The notes under the pieces: model-generated
Told to the model about the DNA's origin: nothing
The model's input: the letters and a program-made list of their open reading frames with translations, nothing else
The model's database searches: none
Program-made: the position numbers and the translations under genes
Assembly (NCBI RefSeq): GCF_020382885.2
Contig: NC_058495.1
Coordinates: 6,317,627 to 6,381,626 of the forward strand
Direction: 5' to 3'
Length of the DNA: 64,000 bases
DNA from: Scatophagus argus
Lineage: Eukaryota > Chordata > Actinopteri > Scatophagidae
Shown here: piece by piece, positions 51,953 through 64,000 of the stretch
Position numbering within the stretch: position 1 is the first letter of the stretch
Layout: every line of letters begins with the position of its first letter

Positions 51953-53897
51953 TGCCATCATCCTATCAGTGCTGAGAACCAGCAGTGAGCAGGCGTTAAT
52001 AACAGCCGACATGAGGTGATAATGAGCATTTAGCCTTGAAGCCATACGCTGACACTTACACTTCCATTCAGCACTATTATGGTCGAAGAAAAGTTTAAAA
52101 ACTTTAAATTTGCTTGATGTCTAAATTCACACATAATCAAAAGGAAACTTTGGACAGATACATGTTTAATGAAAGGCACTCTTTACAGGATAAGTAAAAC
52201 ATAGCAAAGTATGACACTGCATACTGTACAATGTTGACACATACAGTTACAGTCCTCAAATATTAAGTGCTTCATAACGTAGTAAAGTGCTGAGTACCAA
52301 TGTGACTAACATTTGTCACCTGATTGCATTTTATTTTCATCAATTACAGATATTGCTCTTTCCTGGGTGAGCAATGCAACATAGTTGTTTTCCACCCACA
52401 GGTTATCATTATTGCATATTGTATGATTATTAGAAAGGCATTGACTGTGTTACAGCTACATCCACTGCCATTTCTATTCAAGCTGAATTTATATGTACAG
52501 TAAACTCACATACATGGCATGCATATATAGTACCAGTTCATGTTTTCCAGATGATACACAAATGTCACCATTTCACAAATCCAGGTCAAGTATTGGCTTG
52601 CACTATCTCATGGAATATAATGACCATCACTATAGATTAAAATGCCTTTATATATTTCGCTACAATAAATATGTCAAACTTTGAGTTACTGATAATAAGA
52701 GTTCAACCTCATTTCGGCACGCTATGCCATGCAATATATATGAAAGAACAAAAGTAAATGGAAAAATGTTCAAGTGCAAAAGTGAAAAGCAGTTTTTGTC
52801 TTTGCCCTTCTCTCTGTTCTCTCAGTCTAATATTTCACATTTCTATACACTGATATATTTTCCCTGTCAACAGCTGATGCTGTAAAGCTCCAAAAGTGCT
52901 CAAGAGACGTGAAAAAAAAACCTCCAGTGCAATGGATTGATATGGTCTTCAAAAAGTAAATTTGCACTATAATTATATTGTCTATATTGTTAGAAGATGA
53001 CCTGCACATACGGCTAAAGCTGCATGAGCTGGTAAGAAAAAGCCAAGTAATAAAAATGAGAACCATGTAGATATATATTAGCTTGTGATTTTTAATGCTG
53101 AAACTAAGAAGCTTCCTGATTTTGATTTATATTTTGCAGCCTATCTACAAGGCTAATCACAGCCGTGCTAACTTGCCAGCTATTTATCACAGAGATATTG
53201 TTATGCCATATCATATGGAGAAGTGCTGCTGGCTGAGCATTCACAACTATAGATTTGCTGATGAGACAGTGTGTGTGCCGATGTCCTCTTGCCTTAAACT
53301 GGATACGGTCTGCCTGACCTTGAAAACCATGCCAAGTTCTATCTAGATTTTGCTGAATAAGATGAATTGTAGACTAACATGGAACTGGGATGTGATATGA
53401 TCTCTGAGTATGTTTCCACTTTAAAAGCTAAGATTATTAAAACCATTTTTGATTTCTCTTATGGGATACATTTACTCTTATACAGGAGATTTTGGTCAAA
53501 TTTATAACTTTCTCTGCCTTTCACTTGTATAGTTACTGCAATCTACATGGTGAAATGTCCATAGCAAAAATGAGCCTTCACATTTTTCTTCAAATTGCAC
53601 TGGATGACAGATAATAATCCTAAATTTCATTTCTTCTCATCATGGTCAACTGGCATGGTAATTGCTGAGTTGTGTTATTTGCACTTTGACACATCCACAA
53701 GTACACAGACAACTTGTGTTAAGGCTGTCTCACCACAAAGTGCCTATTAATACTGTAACAATATGCACAAATGCTGCCATGTTTGGAGTACAAAATAGTG
53801 AGAAAGATAAACTGATTTTCATCCAGTATATCAATGTGTTTGGTTTGTCCATGTGTTTTTCATGTCTTTGATATAAATAAATACCTCAGTTTCTGTC

Positions 53898-55589
53898 TCA
53901 GTGCATGCCATTTTTCTCATTCTGCCAGGTGCCGTTACTTTTGTTTAGTGAAGGTGTGCTTCCATACTTGTTTGCAGCTGACGCTTTCTGGGCAGCCTCT
54001 GCTGCTGCATCCATTATCTGTTTCTCCTCCTGCTCAGTTTCACGGTGGTAAAAATAGTTAAAGTTGGAGACGATGACAGGGACGGGCAAGGCAATGGTCA
54101 GAACCCCAGCAATGGCGCAGAGGGTGCCAACCATTTTGCCTCCCATTGTGATGGGGCACATGTCGCCATATCCCACAGTGGTCATTGTCACCACAGCCCA
54201 CCAGAAGCCATCAGGGATGCTGACAAACTGTGTCTGGGGCTCATCCACTTCTGCAAAGTAGATGGCACTTGAGAATAGGATGACTCCTATAAAAAGGAAG
54301 AAGATGAGCAGCCCAAGTTCCCTCATGCTGGCCTTCAAGGTCTGCCCCAAGATCTGAAGCCCTTTTGAGTGTCGGGAGAGTTTAAAAATTCTGAAAACTC
54401 TCACTAGACGAATGATTCTTAAGATTGCTAGGGACATGTTTTGACCAGCGTTCACATCATCATCAGGAGTCGTAGCCAGCTCTGTTCCCAGGGTTACAAA
54501 GTAGGGAATTATAGAGACTATGTCAATGATATTCATGATGTTATTGAAGAAGTCACTTTTGCTGGGGCACACCACAAAACGGACACAGACTTCAAAGCAG
54601 AACCAGATGATACAAATAGTTTCCACAATGAAAAATGGGTCGGTGAAATATGCAATCAGGTCTTTAGTGGCAGAATGAGGAGATGAACTTTCTTCAGTCC
54701 CATTGACATATTGTGTTAAACCTTGAACAAAGTCATTGTCTTCCCTGAACTCTGGCAGAGTCTCTAGGCAGAAAATGAAGATAGAAATGACAATGACAAA
54801 CACAGAAACCAGAGCTACAGATTTGGCTGCACTGGAGCTTTCTGGGTATTCAAACAGGAGCCAGAATTGTCGTTGCAGTTCGTTGGTGGGCAAAAGGACC
54901 TCTGGCTCTTTGATGAATCCTTCATCTTCACGGAACTGCTCCATGGCTTCGTGACCTAACTCATAGAAAACGATTTCATTAGCAAAAACATCTAATGGAA
55001 CATTGGCTGGTCTGCGGATTCTCCCCCCTGACTGATAGTAGTACAGAATACCATCAAAGGACGGGCGGTTTCTGTCAAAAAAGTACTCGTTTCTCATTGG
55101 GTCGAAGAAGCTTATCCTCTTCATAGGATCACCAAGCAGCGTTTCTGGAAACTTATTCAGGGTGCTGAGCTGGGTCTCGAACATTAGGCCGGAAATATTG
55201 ATGACAACTTTCTCATCTTTTTCTTCCACGCAGTGCTTTTCAAACAAGTCTTCACTCTCATAGCAATCTTTCACCATCTTACTGAAGACACTGTCGGTGG
55301 GAGACTCACTGTTGATCAGAAGCTTCAGATTAGAGATCAAACTTCCACTGCTGGAGTTAGCTTTAGTGGTCAGAGTCAGAGGAGTGGACGGTGACAATCC
55401 TTCTTGAGCAGGCTGATGGTCACTTCGTCCTCTATGTGGCGACTGGTGGGGAGAAGTCATATGATGGGGTAAAAGATTCTGATCAGGGGCCTCTGAGGTA
55501 GGTGAAGTCGGGTATCCTGAGTCACTCGGGTCTCCCAAGTTGATGCCGACATCATCCATGTTCTCAAAATTAACAAGCGGCACCTCCAT
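53898..55589 (-). CDS. kcna10: Voltage-gated potassium channel subfamily A member 10
   Basis: An intact 563-aa single-exon frame. The start [13 protein letters not shown] matches MEVALVNFDNSDE near the human KCNA10 N-terminus, as does [17 protein letters not shown] after the T1 domain. Order: low-complexity N-terminus (1-126), T1 tetramerisation domain (about 127-225), S1 about 257-275, an N-glycosylation site N296 in the S1-S2 loop, S2 about 318-338, S3 about 350-367, S4 voltage sensor with R391, R394, R397, R400, K403 and R406, S5 about 424-445, selectivity filter TVGYGD 471-476 and S6 with PVP 502-504. It ends NEKNGMH, without the PDZ-binding tail of most Kv1 channels. An in-frame TAG lies upstream of the ATG, so the start is firm. 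Tetrameric plasma-membrane delayed-rectifier channel. Coding without introns is normal for Kv1 genes. Confidence 0.95.
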   Translation of the reverse strand: MEVPLVNFENMDDVGINLGDPSDSGYPTSPTSEAPDQNLLPHHMTSPHQSPHRGRSDHQPAQEGLSPSTPLTLTTKANSSSGSLISNLKLLINSESPTDSVFSKMVKDCYESEDLFEKHCVEEKDEKVVINISGLMFETQLSTLNKFPETLLGDPMKRISFFDPMRNEYFFDRNRPSFDGILYYYQSGGRIRRPANVPLDVFANEIVFYELGHEAMEQFREDEGFIKEPEVLLPTNELQRQFWLLFEYPESSSAAKSVALVSVFVIVISIFIFCLETLPEFREDNDFVQGLTQYVNGTEESSSPHSATKDLIAYFTDPFFIVETICIIWFCFEVCVRFVVCPSKSDFFNNIMNIIDIVSIIPYFVTLGTELATTPDDDVNAGQNMSLAILRIIRLVRVFRIFKLSRHSKGLQILGQTLKASMRELGLLIFFLFIGVILFSSAIYFAEVDEPQTQFVSIPDGFWWAVVTMTTVGYGDMCPITMGGKMVGTLCAIAGVLTIALPVPVIVSNFNYFYHRETEQEEKQIMDAAAEAAQKASAANKYGSTPSLNKSNGTWQNEKNGMH

Positions 55590-55755
55590 TCCTTGTGCGT
55601 ATGTTAGCCACAGCTCCTTCTATCAGCCTGGTTCAAATGCAGGAGACAGAGGGGACACCACAACCAGTGCCACGCTGAAGATACTGGCAGGGCTTCCCTC
55701 CACCTGATTATCATTCAGACAGTATACAACTTTTGGATTCAGTCCTCTGTGTAAC
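55590..55755 (-). other. kcna10: kcna10 5' UTR exon segment
   Basis: On the minus strand, TTTTACCTCCCATCTTCTACAG ends at 55756 and is a strong acceptor (pyrimidine tract plus CAG). The 5' UTR therefore appears to be spliced to an exon further right that I could not place. Confidence 0.6.
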
Positions 55756-55756
55756 C

Positions 55757-58700
55757 TGTAGAAGATGGGAGGTAAAAGAGCAAAGTTGCGTTAAATTTTG
55801 TTAAATGGTGCAATGCACTTTTGTTGGTAAAGAGATTTTTCTGTCAGCTCCTGTTTACATCAGCACAGAACTTGCCATCTGATACTGTGCTTGTGCAGTT
55901 ATTTTTTCCTCCCAATTCACTCTCATGACCTAAACGGAAACACAAACTGTGCAAGATTGGCTGTGAAAGTGCTTACACAGTGTATGGACAATATTATTGC
56001 TGATCGAGTGCTGCAGAACTTAACATGTTTAATTTCTTCATGGAAAAACATCTGATCCTTCACTTGTCTGAAAACAGAAACTCGCCAAAACATATTTATT
56101 CCTCTCAATATGAAAATATGTGTATTTTTTTTTCTTTGTCTAATGCTTTGGCTAATCCATTCCAAGACTGCTCGAGGTAGTCTGTCATGATCACATTTAC
56201 TTCAGTTAAGTAGCTGTTTATCATTACATTTGTCTCGTTCGGACAGGTAACCAAATCCTGACACGCTTTTTAAGCTGCAACCTCTGCGTCCACTTGACAC
56301 CAAGGGCCCTGCGCACTCAGACTTATCTGGTTCTATTTCCACTTGCATTGTAGCAGATATCGTAACAGTCCAGGATATAGGATTGAATTGTCTTATGTAA
56401 GGGCATCATGATAGGGCTTATGCAAAAAATAAATGTATTGATTGCGCCATGTCAGCAAAGAGGGGTTACAGAGTCCAAGAGAAAAAGACAGATGAAGACA
56501 CAGAGAAAAGAAAAGTGCTGTTAGCTCTACATCCTTCCAACTTGAACACTTTTAATTGTTTCTAAAAGCAAATTCTTGCTGCTAAACTGCGAAAATCTTC
56601 CCGCCAAACTAACACACAATCTGCACACAGCAGATTCACTACCCTTGTTCGAGTGGAACATCGAAGCCCCACAAATACACAAAAATATTTCTAATTAAGT
56701 GCTAAGTTTAACTCCAGATGTGTGCAGATGTCTGCACCACTCACCCATATCCCCGGCTCTGCAGAAGTTGTTGTGCCCTCTCTGTCCTGCTTGGCAGCTC
56801 TGCTGTGCTCCCCCTTCAATCTCTCGCTCATCCAGAATCACAATCAAGAGTGTCTGTAGCTCTATTAAAGCTCCCATTGGGTAATTTAATACCCTATACG
56901 AAACCAGAGATGCCAGAGGTACCCACATGCACTCACACCCTTACACACATGTGCACACACAAACACAGGCAAACACAAGCACATGCGGACAACTCACTGT
57001 ATTTTGAAAGTGGGGGTCACCTGGCTTTGTTCTCCCTGCTCCCTCCTCCGTCTGTGGCATAAGTGAGGATGGTATACGTAGCTCTCTGATAGGAGATTTA
57101 CTCTGCAGGAGCCAATCGCTGTTTGATGTGGCGAGGGGAGAGTGGGACCCACTCTTTCCCCCTGTTTCCTGCAGAGTAAGCATCCACATGCAGGATCATC
57201 CAATTCACCCTCACCTTGGGGATTATACTCTATTCTTCCCCTGTTACAATACTTGTAACTCTCAATAACTGCAGCAGCACACATCTGCCCAGCTACTTTA
57301 GCTTTCTCTTGTTTACATATTTAGTAATACATGTTGACATGAAGTGTTATTTCCTCTGACACCAATATTCCATGAAATTTTTATTGATTTTCTACTGTCA
57401 CAAATGTTTTCCAGAAATCTCCATACAACTTGCCTTTTAGAACAGCCCCATATACTGTGCTAATGCAAATCCATAAAGCACTTCTTTGGAAAAAAGAGAA
57501 AACAGCTAGTACACTAGAATCAGCTTTATTGATAAATACTATTCCGGACACACATTTCCCCTAGAGGTGTCAAGTATAAACTTGGAACAGGGTTCACAGG
57601 GCTGAGTGAGAGTAAAAACAGCTCTTTGGATAGAAAATCCTGGGGATGTTTTTTTTTTCTTCTTTTTTTTCATTTCATTTGTCCCCGCCAGTTCCAGCAC
57701 CTTTGTGCCTGCCAGCTACTGAAGGTTTGTCAGATTAATAAAGTAGCTCCATGGCTTTGCACAAATTTGACAAGCCTAATTAAATGTTAGATTCACATTA
57801 CAAAAATGGATTTATTTTTTTTTTAGCTCTGCTGAATTCTCTTGAGGAGCAAAAACTTTAATCAAAGTTAATCTTGTACTTTTTCAGAAGGGCGGCCAAA
57901 TTGGCATTGCAGGATGAATATTATGTTACCTGATAGAGAAGCAGTTGCCTGAAGTCGGAAATCACTACCTCATTCCCTCACTCTCGTCTTGCTGCAGCCA
58001 GCTGTCTGCCGGTCCCCTCTAACATTGCAGTGTGAGCAGCACCACTGCAGGCACATGGCTTCAAGGTCACAGGAAACTGTTTTAAGACTTTACAGCCTAC
58101 TCTTTCCTATACATCATCACACACCACCACCTGCAGAAATCTCATTATGTGTCCTCACAGGAACATCATGCTCATGTGCATCAGTGAATATAAACTTCAC
58201 ATGCTGTACCTGAGATTTACATCCAGGTTTGCACAGAGCAGGGGGACATAGGGACGTGCATGTGCGCACAAACATCACTCAGCTGACTCAACATGCTCCA
58301 TATATAATACGGGGATCTTTGACTTGTGTGATACTGCAATGTCCTGAACATGTCATTGAGAATGCAGTCAGCATGACCTGTCACTTAAACACCTCCTAAT
58401 ATAATCAGCTACCGGCAAGCAGAGACAGGAAGATGGACAGTGAGGGGGTGATCACAGACTGAGAGGGTAAATAATCGATCCATTCCGCTGCAAAACGATT
58501 TGTGTCAGTAAAAGTGGGAAAGGGGAGGTAAATGGGTGAGATGGACGGCAGCTGCAGCAGTGTCACTCATCTCAGGCCTCTTGACAGCATATCAGAGGGA
58601 CAACATTCCTCCATCCTTCTGCCCCCCACCACCATGACACTGTCACCTTACCCGTTAACAGAGTGTGTTGACAAAGCACTTCCTCCATCGGAACGCTTGT

Positions 58701-61700
58701 GTGAGAACTATACTGATGCTGCATAGGTACAAACACCTGTGCAGTTGTTGAGCCATGGATATCTGGCAGGGATAGCATCACTTAAGGGAAAATAAATTGT
58801 TATTCAAAAGTCAAAATGCTGCTCTATTTAGTGCCTGAAAACATAGTATAATGGTGTCCCATGTGATCTATTTTAACTAACATTAATATGCTCCTCTCTT
58901 CCTAGTATTCACTCTGCATGCTCTTATATTCTTCAGCTTTCCTTCTTTTATAGTTCAGCTTTGTAGCATGTTTCTAGCGACTGCAAAAATCTGCATTTTC
59001 TGGAATATTTTCAGCAAAACTGATTAATTTGCAAAGTCTATGAAACAAACCAATAAAAATATACTAATAATATTATTACTATTACTACTATTATACTTTA
59101 TTATTACTAATGCATCATATTGTAACTTAATTTTATTATTTTATATATTATTGGGTAGTTTCATCTACAAAAATGCATCATATTTTATCACACATCCCAG
59201 TGTATACTTTAGTTTTCTGACATTTTTGTTTTTAGTCAATGGGAACAGTTAGATATGAAATGAGTGGACGGTTGACTTGCATGAGAAGGCCCTGGCCAGG
59301 TTGAGACATGGGACGTCGTGACTGCACACAGCACCACTTCTATGTGAACTCTTAATCTGAAAAGTAAGTAGTATCTAAACCAGTCAAATAAATGTTGGGG
59401 ATTCCAGTATTCTGTCTCTTTTAGCTCTGTTTTACCAACTCCTGAGGGAGATATCTGACTCTTCACCTGCTAACTACAGCACTACGTGTTCACCTGCTGG
59501 TCCCTAACCTTGTCTGCACAATGATGCTGAACAGGTGGTACACAGCAAGAGAGCTTGGAGCTTTTTCTCTGAAAACAGCTGCCTGCTGTGTTCGACAGAT
59601 TCAAACTGCAGATTCAGCTGATAATTCTTTGTATGCTCATCCTTACAAACGAGACCTCTCGCATTACGCACTGTTTTCACATTGTCATTTGATTCATTTG
59701 TCACCATGAAACTATCAATTGAAGCTGCTTTGAAGGAATCCATAGATGTCATTGCTTTTAAATGCAAACAGTGATCTCATATTTACAGACAGTCATTATT
59801 ACTCTGCTCTGAAGAGTACATTGACTCTGATAAATGTGTTTGTGTCTGTTACTTATTCTGCTTTGTGGTGGTTATTTGACAATGCCTGATGAATGAGCTG
59901 ATGATCAGTGCAGTGTGTGGACCTTTAGTCTGACTTTCGACTTCACTTTGTCTGTTTTGTTTGTTTGTTTGATTGATCGTTTTTGATCCAGTTTTTTCGG
60001 TGTATGTTTTCCACACCATGTTTGTCTTTGGAAATGACAAAGTAACGAAATCTGTGGGCTTCTCATCTTTTGCACATGATCAAAGTAATTCCATCTCAAA
60101 ATCCCATATGCTCACCCAAGGGTGACACGATTTCAAAGTGCATGTCAGGTAGCTCGGATTAGATATTCCAGCCTGGTAATCTTATATCTATTGTGAAGGC
60201 AGCTCGTTATCCCAGTCTAGTAATCCTATATATTGAGGCAGAGGTTCTACTCATAGCAAATAACACACAAGGTTGGGTCAGGAGCATACAAGGGCATGAC
60301 AGCTACAGTATATATAAAACCCCATACTGCTCAAAACACAGTGTTAGGTAATGTAAAGTGGCATGTTCATCCAATGCATGAGAGTGGCACAAGTTCATAT
60401 GGATTCAGACTTAGTAGTTTTCAGCAGAGATGAGACACAAACCCTTGCAGAGGCATCGATCAGGATTTCTCAGTCACAATTTGGGATCCCTTGTGGGTCC
60501 ACTTCATATCCAGATGGGGATGTAAGTTTATTCATAAAAATGAAACAGAAATGAATTCTAATCATTTTTATTCAATTGTTTTTTCCTCTGTGAATCTTGA
60601 AAATAAATTACAAAAGAAATCACTAAGAACTGTAGGAGCATCCCCCGCTTTGAGGATCTGACCATGTGACTGCAATGTCCCCCGTGTGAGTCTGGTTTTA
60701 TTATTTAACCAGCGCAGCCATACTGAGATTAGAAATCTCTCTGCAACAGCAATGAAAAATAAGACAGAAAATATTGCATGATTATTAAATCCCAAATAAC
60801 ATTTCTACTACATGTACGTAAGATATTTCATCAAAGCATCTTAAATGACACTGTTTAAAATCATAAAAATAATTTAAACAATCACAAACAATAACTTAAA
60901 TCAGACAAATCGAGACGTTAGCCCCCACTTTCCGCATTTTTCTGCTTCTGAGATTTGAAATCACTGAGAGCAAATTTGGCAATTTTATATCCAGCTGCAG
61001 TACGTTCCACACAGCATGAACAGCAGGAAAGCTCTCTTAACCAGTTCAGATTGCGATTGCATGTCATTCCTTCAGTCTCTATCACTATCAAACAGAGGCA
61101 ATAATGCCTGAAAAGAGAAATGCAACACTCAAACACGTGACAAACTGAGAACAGTCGGGGTAAGAAAAACCCTGCCCTATACCTCCTTTAACAAAGTGTT
61201 TCCAAACATAATACTGTCACTGGTTCTCTACAATGACATGCGTGTAAATAACCTCATTGCAACATATTCAATGATATTGCTTATCTTTGAGGGGTCCCTT
61301 CAGGTATGTTATAAAACATGTAAAATACTAATGGACATTTCCTGGTGCCATTTTCATGAAAACACCAGAAACTGTGAAGTTCTTTTCGAAAGCTGAACTG
61401 TTGGACATATAGTGTATGCCTCCACTGAAAAGTCCCTCAGCCTGTGTGCACTGGGTGTTTCAGGCTTTTATATCACACCAGTTTAACTTTCAGATTAGTT
61501 ATGACATCGCAAAAAACCTGATCACACAGGCTACACTTAGTCTTACACTGAGACTGAGACAGAGTGCAGAAAAACTCAAACTTCACATTCATTATTCTGC
61601 ACAGTGAAGGTCAAATATCCATGGTAGTTAACGATAAACAAAGCACATTTCTGAGTGGGTTGGGATTTTGAATCAGCTGGTTTTTCAGTACTTTATGTAA

Positions 61701-63588
61701 AGTCAGTAATAGTTATTAAAATACTTTTTCTATCCTCTGTGAGTGCACTCTTCATTGTTTGGGCTGAGGATTAGTAGTTGATAGAGACTCCCATGCAACT
61801 CTGAGGACTGTTACTGCACTAAGGAGATTATGCAACACAGCAGATCAGCCTGGAGAATCACCCCCATAGATGAACAGTGTGGACTAAATACTACAGACTT
61901 AATTGAAATGTCTGGATTGTTTCCAGCCTCACTAATCAAAAGACAAGTGCTAATCTTGGATGACTCTTTGGACCTGACGCAGTAGAGGGAGGGGGTGAGT
62001 GTCCACAACAAACCAATCAGACTGCAACCACAACACTGAACACTGCAATCCTCAGTGGTTTAAACTCACTGATTAAACTACACTTTCTTTTGCAAACATT
62101 CACCCTTTTTCTCCTGCTCATCCCATCCTCTGCTATTAGAGCACAGGAACATCCTGTAGCATTTGAATTCATAACGTGTAAATTCCTTCCAATCACTATC
62201 ACACGCAGTGAGAAGACAACTTTTCCTTCCAGATACCATACAGGGAGAATGCATGCCATACACCACCCACTAGACATCAACATTGCTCACCGTTGGACAG
62301 GGAGGTTCCACGGCTTCAGGAGCTCCGAGTTCACGCAAAGCCTCCTGAGTTACTCTGGGCCTCCTCCCAATGCTCCATATGGCCTGTTGTAGTGTACAAA
62401 ACAGTGTGATAGTGAAAAATTATCAGTGAGCACCATCAGATTGAACATTAGCTGTAATTTTTTAACATTCAACTACAATGATCACATTTTTTTTAAAAAA
62501 AATGTAAGTAAAAGTAAAATAAGAATAATCCACATCAAAGCAATTCAGCATCAAAATCTGGAAGGTTTTCTCAATACTATAATTACTGATAATGAAAACT
62601 ACAGTAATTCTTTAACTTCTATAAAATAATCAGATTTCTTTTATTAGTTCTACTGCTTAAATTTAAAGCATCTATTTATTGAAAAAATGCCTAAAATCAA
62701 GATGTATACATTTGTCTGTGATTATTTTTTAATTTAAACCAAATACTAACACTGCATAGGTTAAGAACACTACACTAGTTTTAAAGTGAAAAGTATTAAA
62801 TTAAATTTACCTTGTTATCCACTAGCGACAGAAGCTTGTCTACACTCGGTCACGCATCCTCTTAGATTAAGTATCCAGTGGCAGAGTCTTAAGGAACAGT
62901 TGTAAATCTCTGTGAGGTTTTGACAGAAGGCGGGGAAGTTACAGTTAAATACTCCATGAAGAGACAGATGTTTTGAACAACACCTCATTCTCATCCGATT
63001 CACTCAGTCTGGATAACACGCAAATAAACAAATCCTCCCCATTCATATATATTCTTAGTGGCTGTAAAACAGGACACATCAGGACACTAGATGTCACTTA
63101 AGAAGCCAGAAACTCCTGTTTGTGCAGCATGGGGCTCATTTTTCTCACTGCTAGTGAAGTCCTGAACCTGTCTGTCTGCCTGCCAGGGGCTCTTGCTTGG
63201 CTCTCTATCATATTTCACACTCAGCATCCATTGGTCACATGCCAGTTTTGTTGTATGTGTTCACCTCTCTGCTCTCTTTCTTGTCTGTTTTATTTTTGTT
63301 GAAAGACAGTGGGCCTTGAAAATACAACAAGAATGATGTGTTTTGGTTATGCCATCACAAAGATACAGCTTCACAGTTATCTACTATGGCTATGCTAAAC
63401 TAACTCAGCCTCAGTTGTACTTTGTGTTTAGTGCTAACCAGCGTGCATTAGCTTGCTAACATGCTGAACTAAGATGGTGAACAAGGTAAAGATTATATCT
63501 GCTTAACATCAGTGTGCAAACATTGACATTTTGAGAATGATAGTATGCTAACATGAGCATTTAGCAAAAAAAAAGAAAAAAGTTTAAC
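55757..63588. other. Region upstream of kcna10
   Basis: No supported coding gene. It probably includes kcna10 leader exons and promoter. Repeat fragments are seen at about 57520-57620 (AATCAGCTTTATTGAT, like the 37-kb SINE) and 59140-59195, and 63360-63570 resembles a fish repeat rich in GCTAACATG words. Confidence 0.5.
59140..59195. repeat. Fragment of a fish interspersed repeat
   Basis: ATATTATTGGGTAGTTTCATC and AATGCATCATATTTTAT correspond to an internal part of the repeat type also seen at 45.4 kb, as I recall it. Confidence 0.5.
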
Positions 63589-63969
63589 TAAATACAGTTC
63601 CGGGCGGCACAGTCATGCAGTGGTTGTCACTGTTGCCTCATAGCACGAGGGTTCCAGGTTTAAATCCCGGTCTGGGCCCTTCTATGTGGAGTTTGCATGT
63701 TCTCCCTGTGCCTGCGTGGGTTTTCTCCGGGTACTTCGGCTTCCTCCCACAATACCAAAAACATGCACATTAGGTTAATTGGCTACTCTACATTGTCCCT
63801 AAGTGTGAGTGTGAGAGTGTGTGGCTGTCTGTCTTTGTGTGTTGGCCCTGTGATTGACTTGCGATCAATCCAGGGTGTACCCCGCCTCTCGCCCGTAGTC
63901 AGCTGAGATAGGCTCCAGCTCCCCCAGATAAGCGGTATAGAAAATGGATGGATGGATAAATACAGTTCC
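63589..63969 (+). mobile_element. tRNA-derived SINE with target-site duplications
   Basis: The element body is 63602-63956. It starts with a tRNA-like head GGGCGGCACAG and CAGTGGTTGTCACTG, has a mutated B box GGTTTAAATCC, and ends in (GGAT)n. It is flanked by an identical 13-bp duplication, TAAATACAGTTCC, at 63589-63601 and 63957-63969. Same family as the copy at 8963-9327, opposite orientation. Confidence 0.92.
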
Positions 63970-64000
63970 AGGGAACCTCTAGTATGTCGGTAGGTTCTTG

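Larger units (their letters stand above)
45761..53897. other. Intergenic region between bcl2l14 and kcna10
   Basis: No supported gene on either strand. It holds a 15-bp perfect hairpin (46112-46145) and an (AG)n tract (51922-51949). The right end is probably the kcna10 3' UTR. Reading frames of up to 128 codons (50080-50466) lack recognisable domains. Confidence 0.6.

Overview
The window looks like teleost fish chromosomal DNA. The genes are split by GT-AG introns, intergenic DNA is AT-rich, and several tRNA-derived SINEs and other interspersed repeats of familiar fish types are present. The protein-coding set is vertebrate. All gene names come from recalled family sequences; no database search was possible.

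Left end (1-5295, minus strand): seven exons of a lysine/glutamate-rich protein, read as the N-terminal half of a TULP1-like tubby protein. Its start codon is at 5295 and the gene leaves the window at base 1. From 5.3 to 18.1 kb there is no convincing gene, only a SINE, simple repeats and a near-perfect 38-bp palindrome. At 18.1-18.5 kb two let-7 microRNA hairpins lie 286 bp apart on the plus strand. One has the let-7e/let-7k type mature sequence and the other the let-7a/let-7j type. They are the most distinctive non-coding genes in the window.

Middle (21.5-33 kb): two adenosine receptor genes lie head to head. A divergent A3-like copy is on the minus strand (21514-22752) and a more typical A3 receptor on the plus strand (30539-32919). 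Each is split by one intron at the same place after DRYLRV, and 7.8 kb separates the two starts. Next come a small single-exon membrane protein I do not recognise (34650-34994), rplp2 for ribosomal stalk protein P2 with its pyrimidine-rich promoter exon (36.2-38.6 kb), and bcl2l14, a Bcl-G-like gene in six coding exons on the minus strand (41638-44946).

Right end: 45-53.9 kb is intergenic with repeat remnants. At 53898-55589 (minus) is an intact single-exon voltage-gated potassium channel gene, best matched to KCNA10. From 55.8 kb to the end there are only a spliced 5' UTR acceptor, repeat fragments and a SINE with clear 13-bp target-site duplications.

The genes do not form one pathway. KCNA10 and ADORA3 are neighbours on human 1p13, and my recollection is that chicken chromosome 26 carries both of these, TULP1 and the let-7j/let-7k pair. 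The layout therefore fits an old conserved linkage block, interrupted here by rplp2 and bcl2l14.
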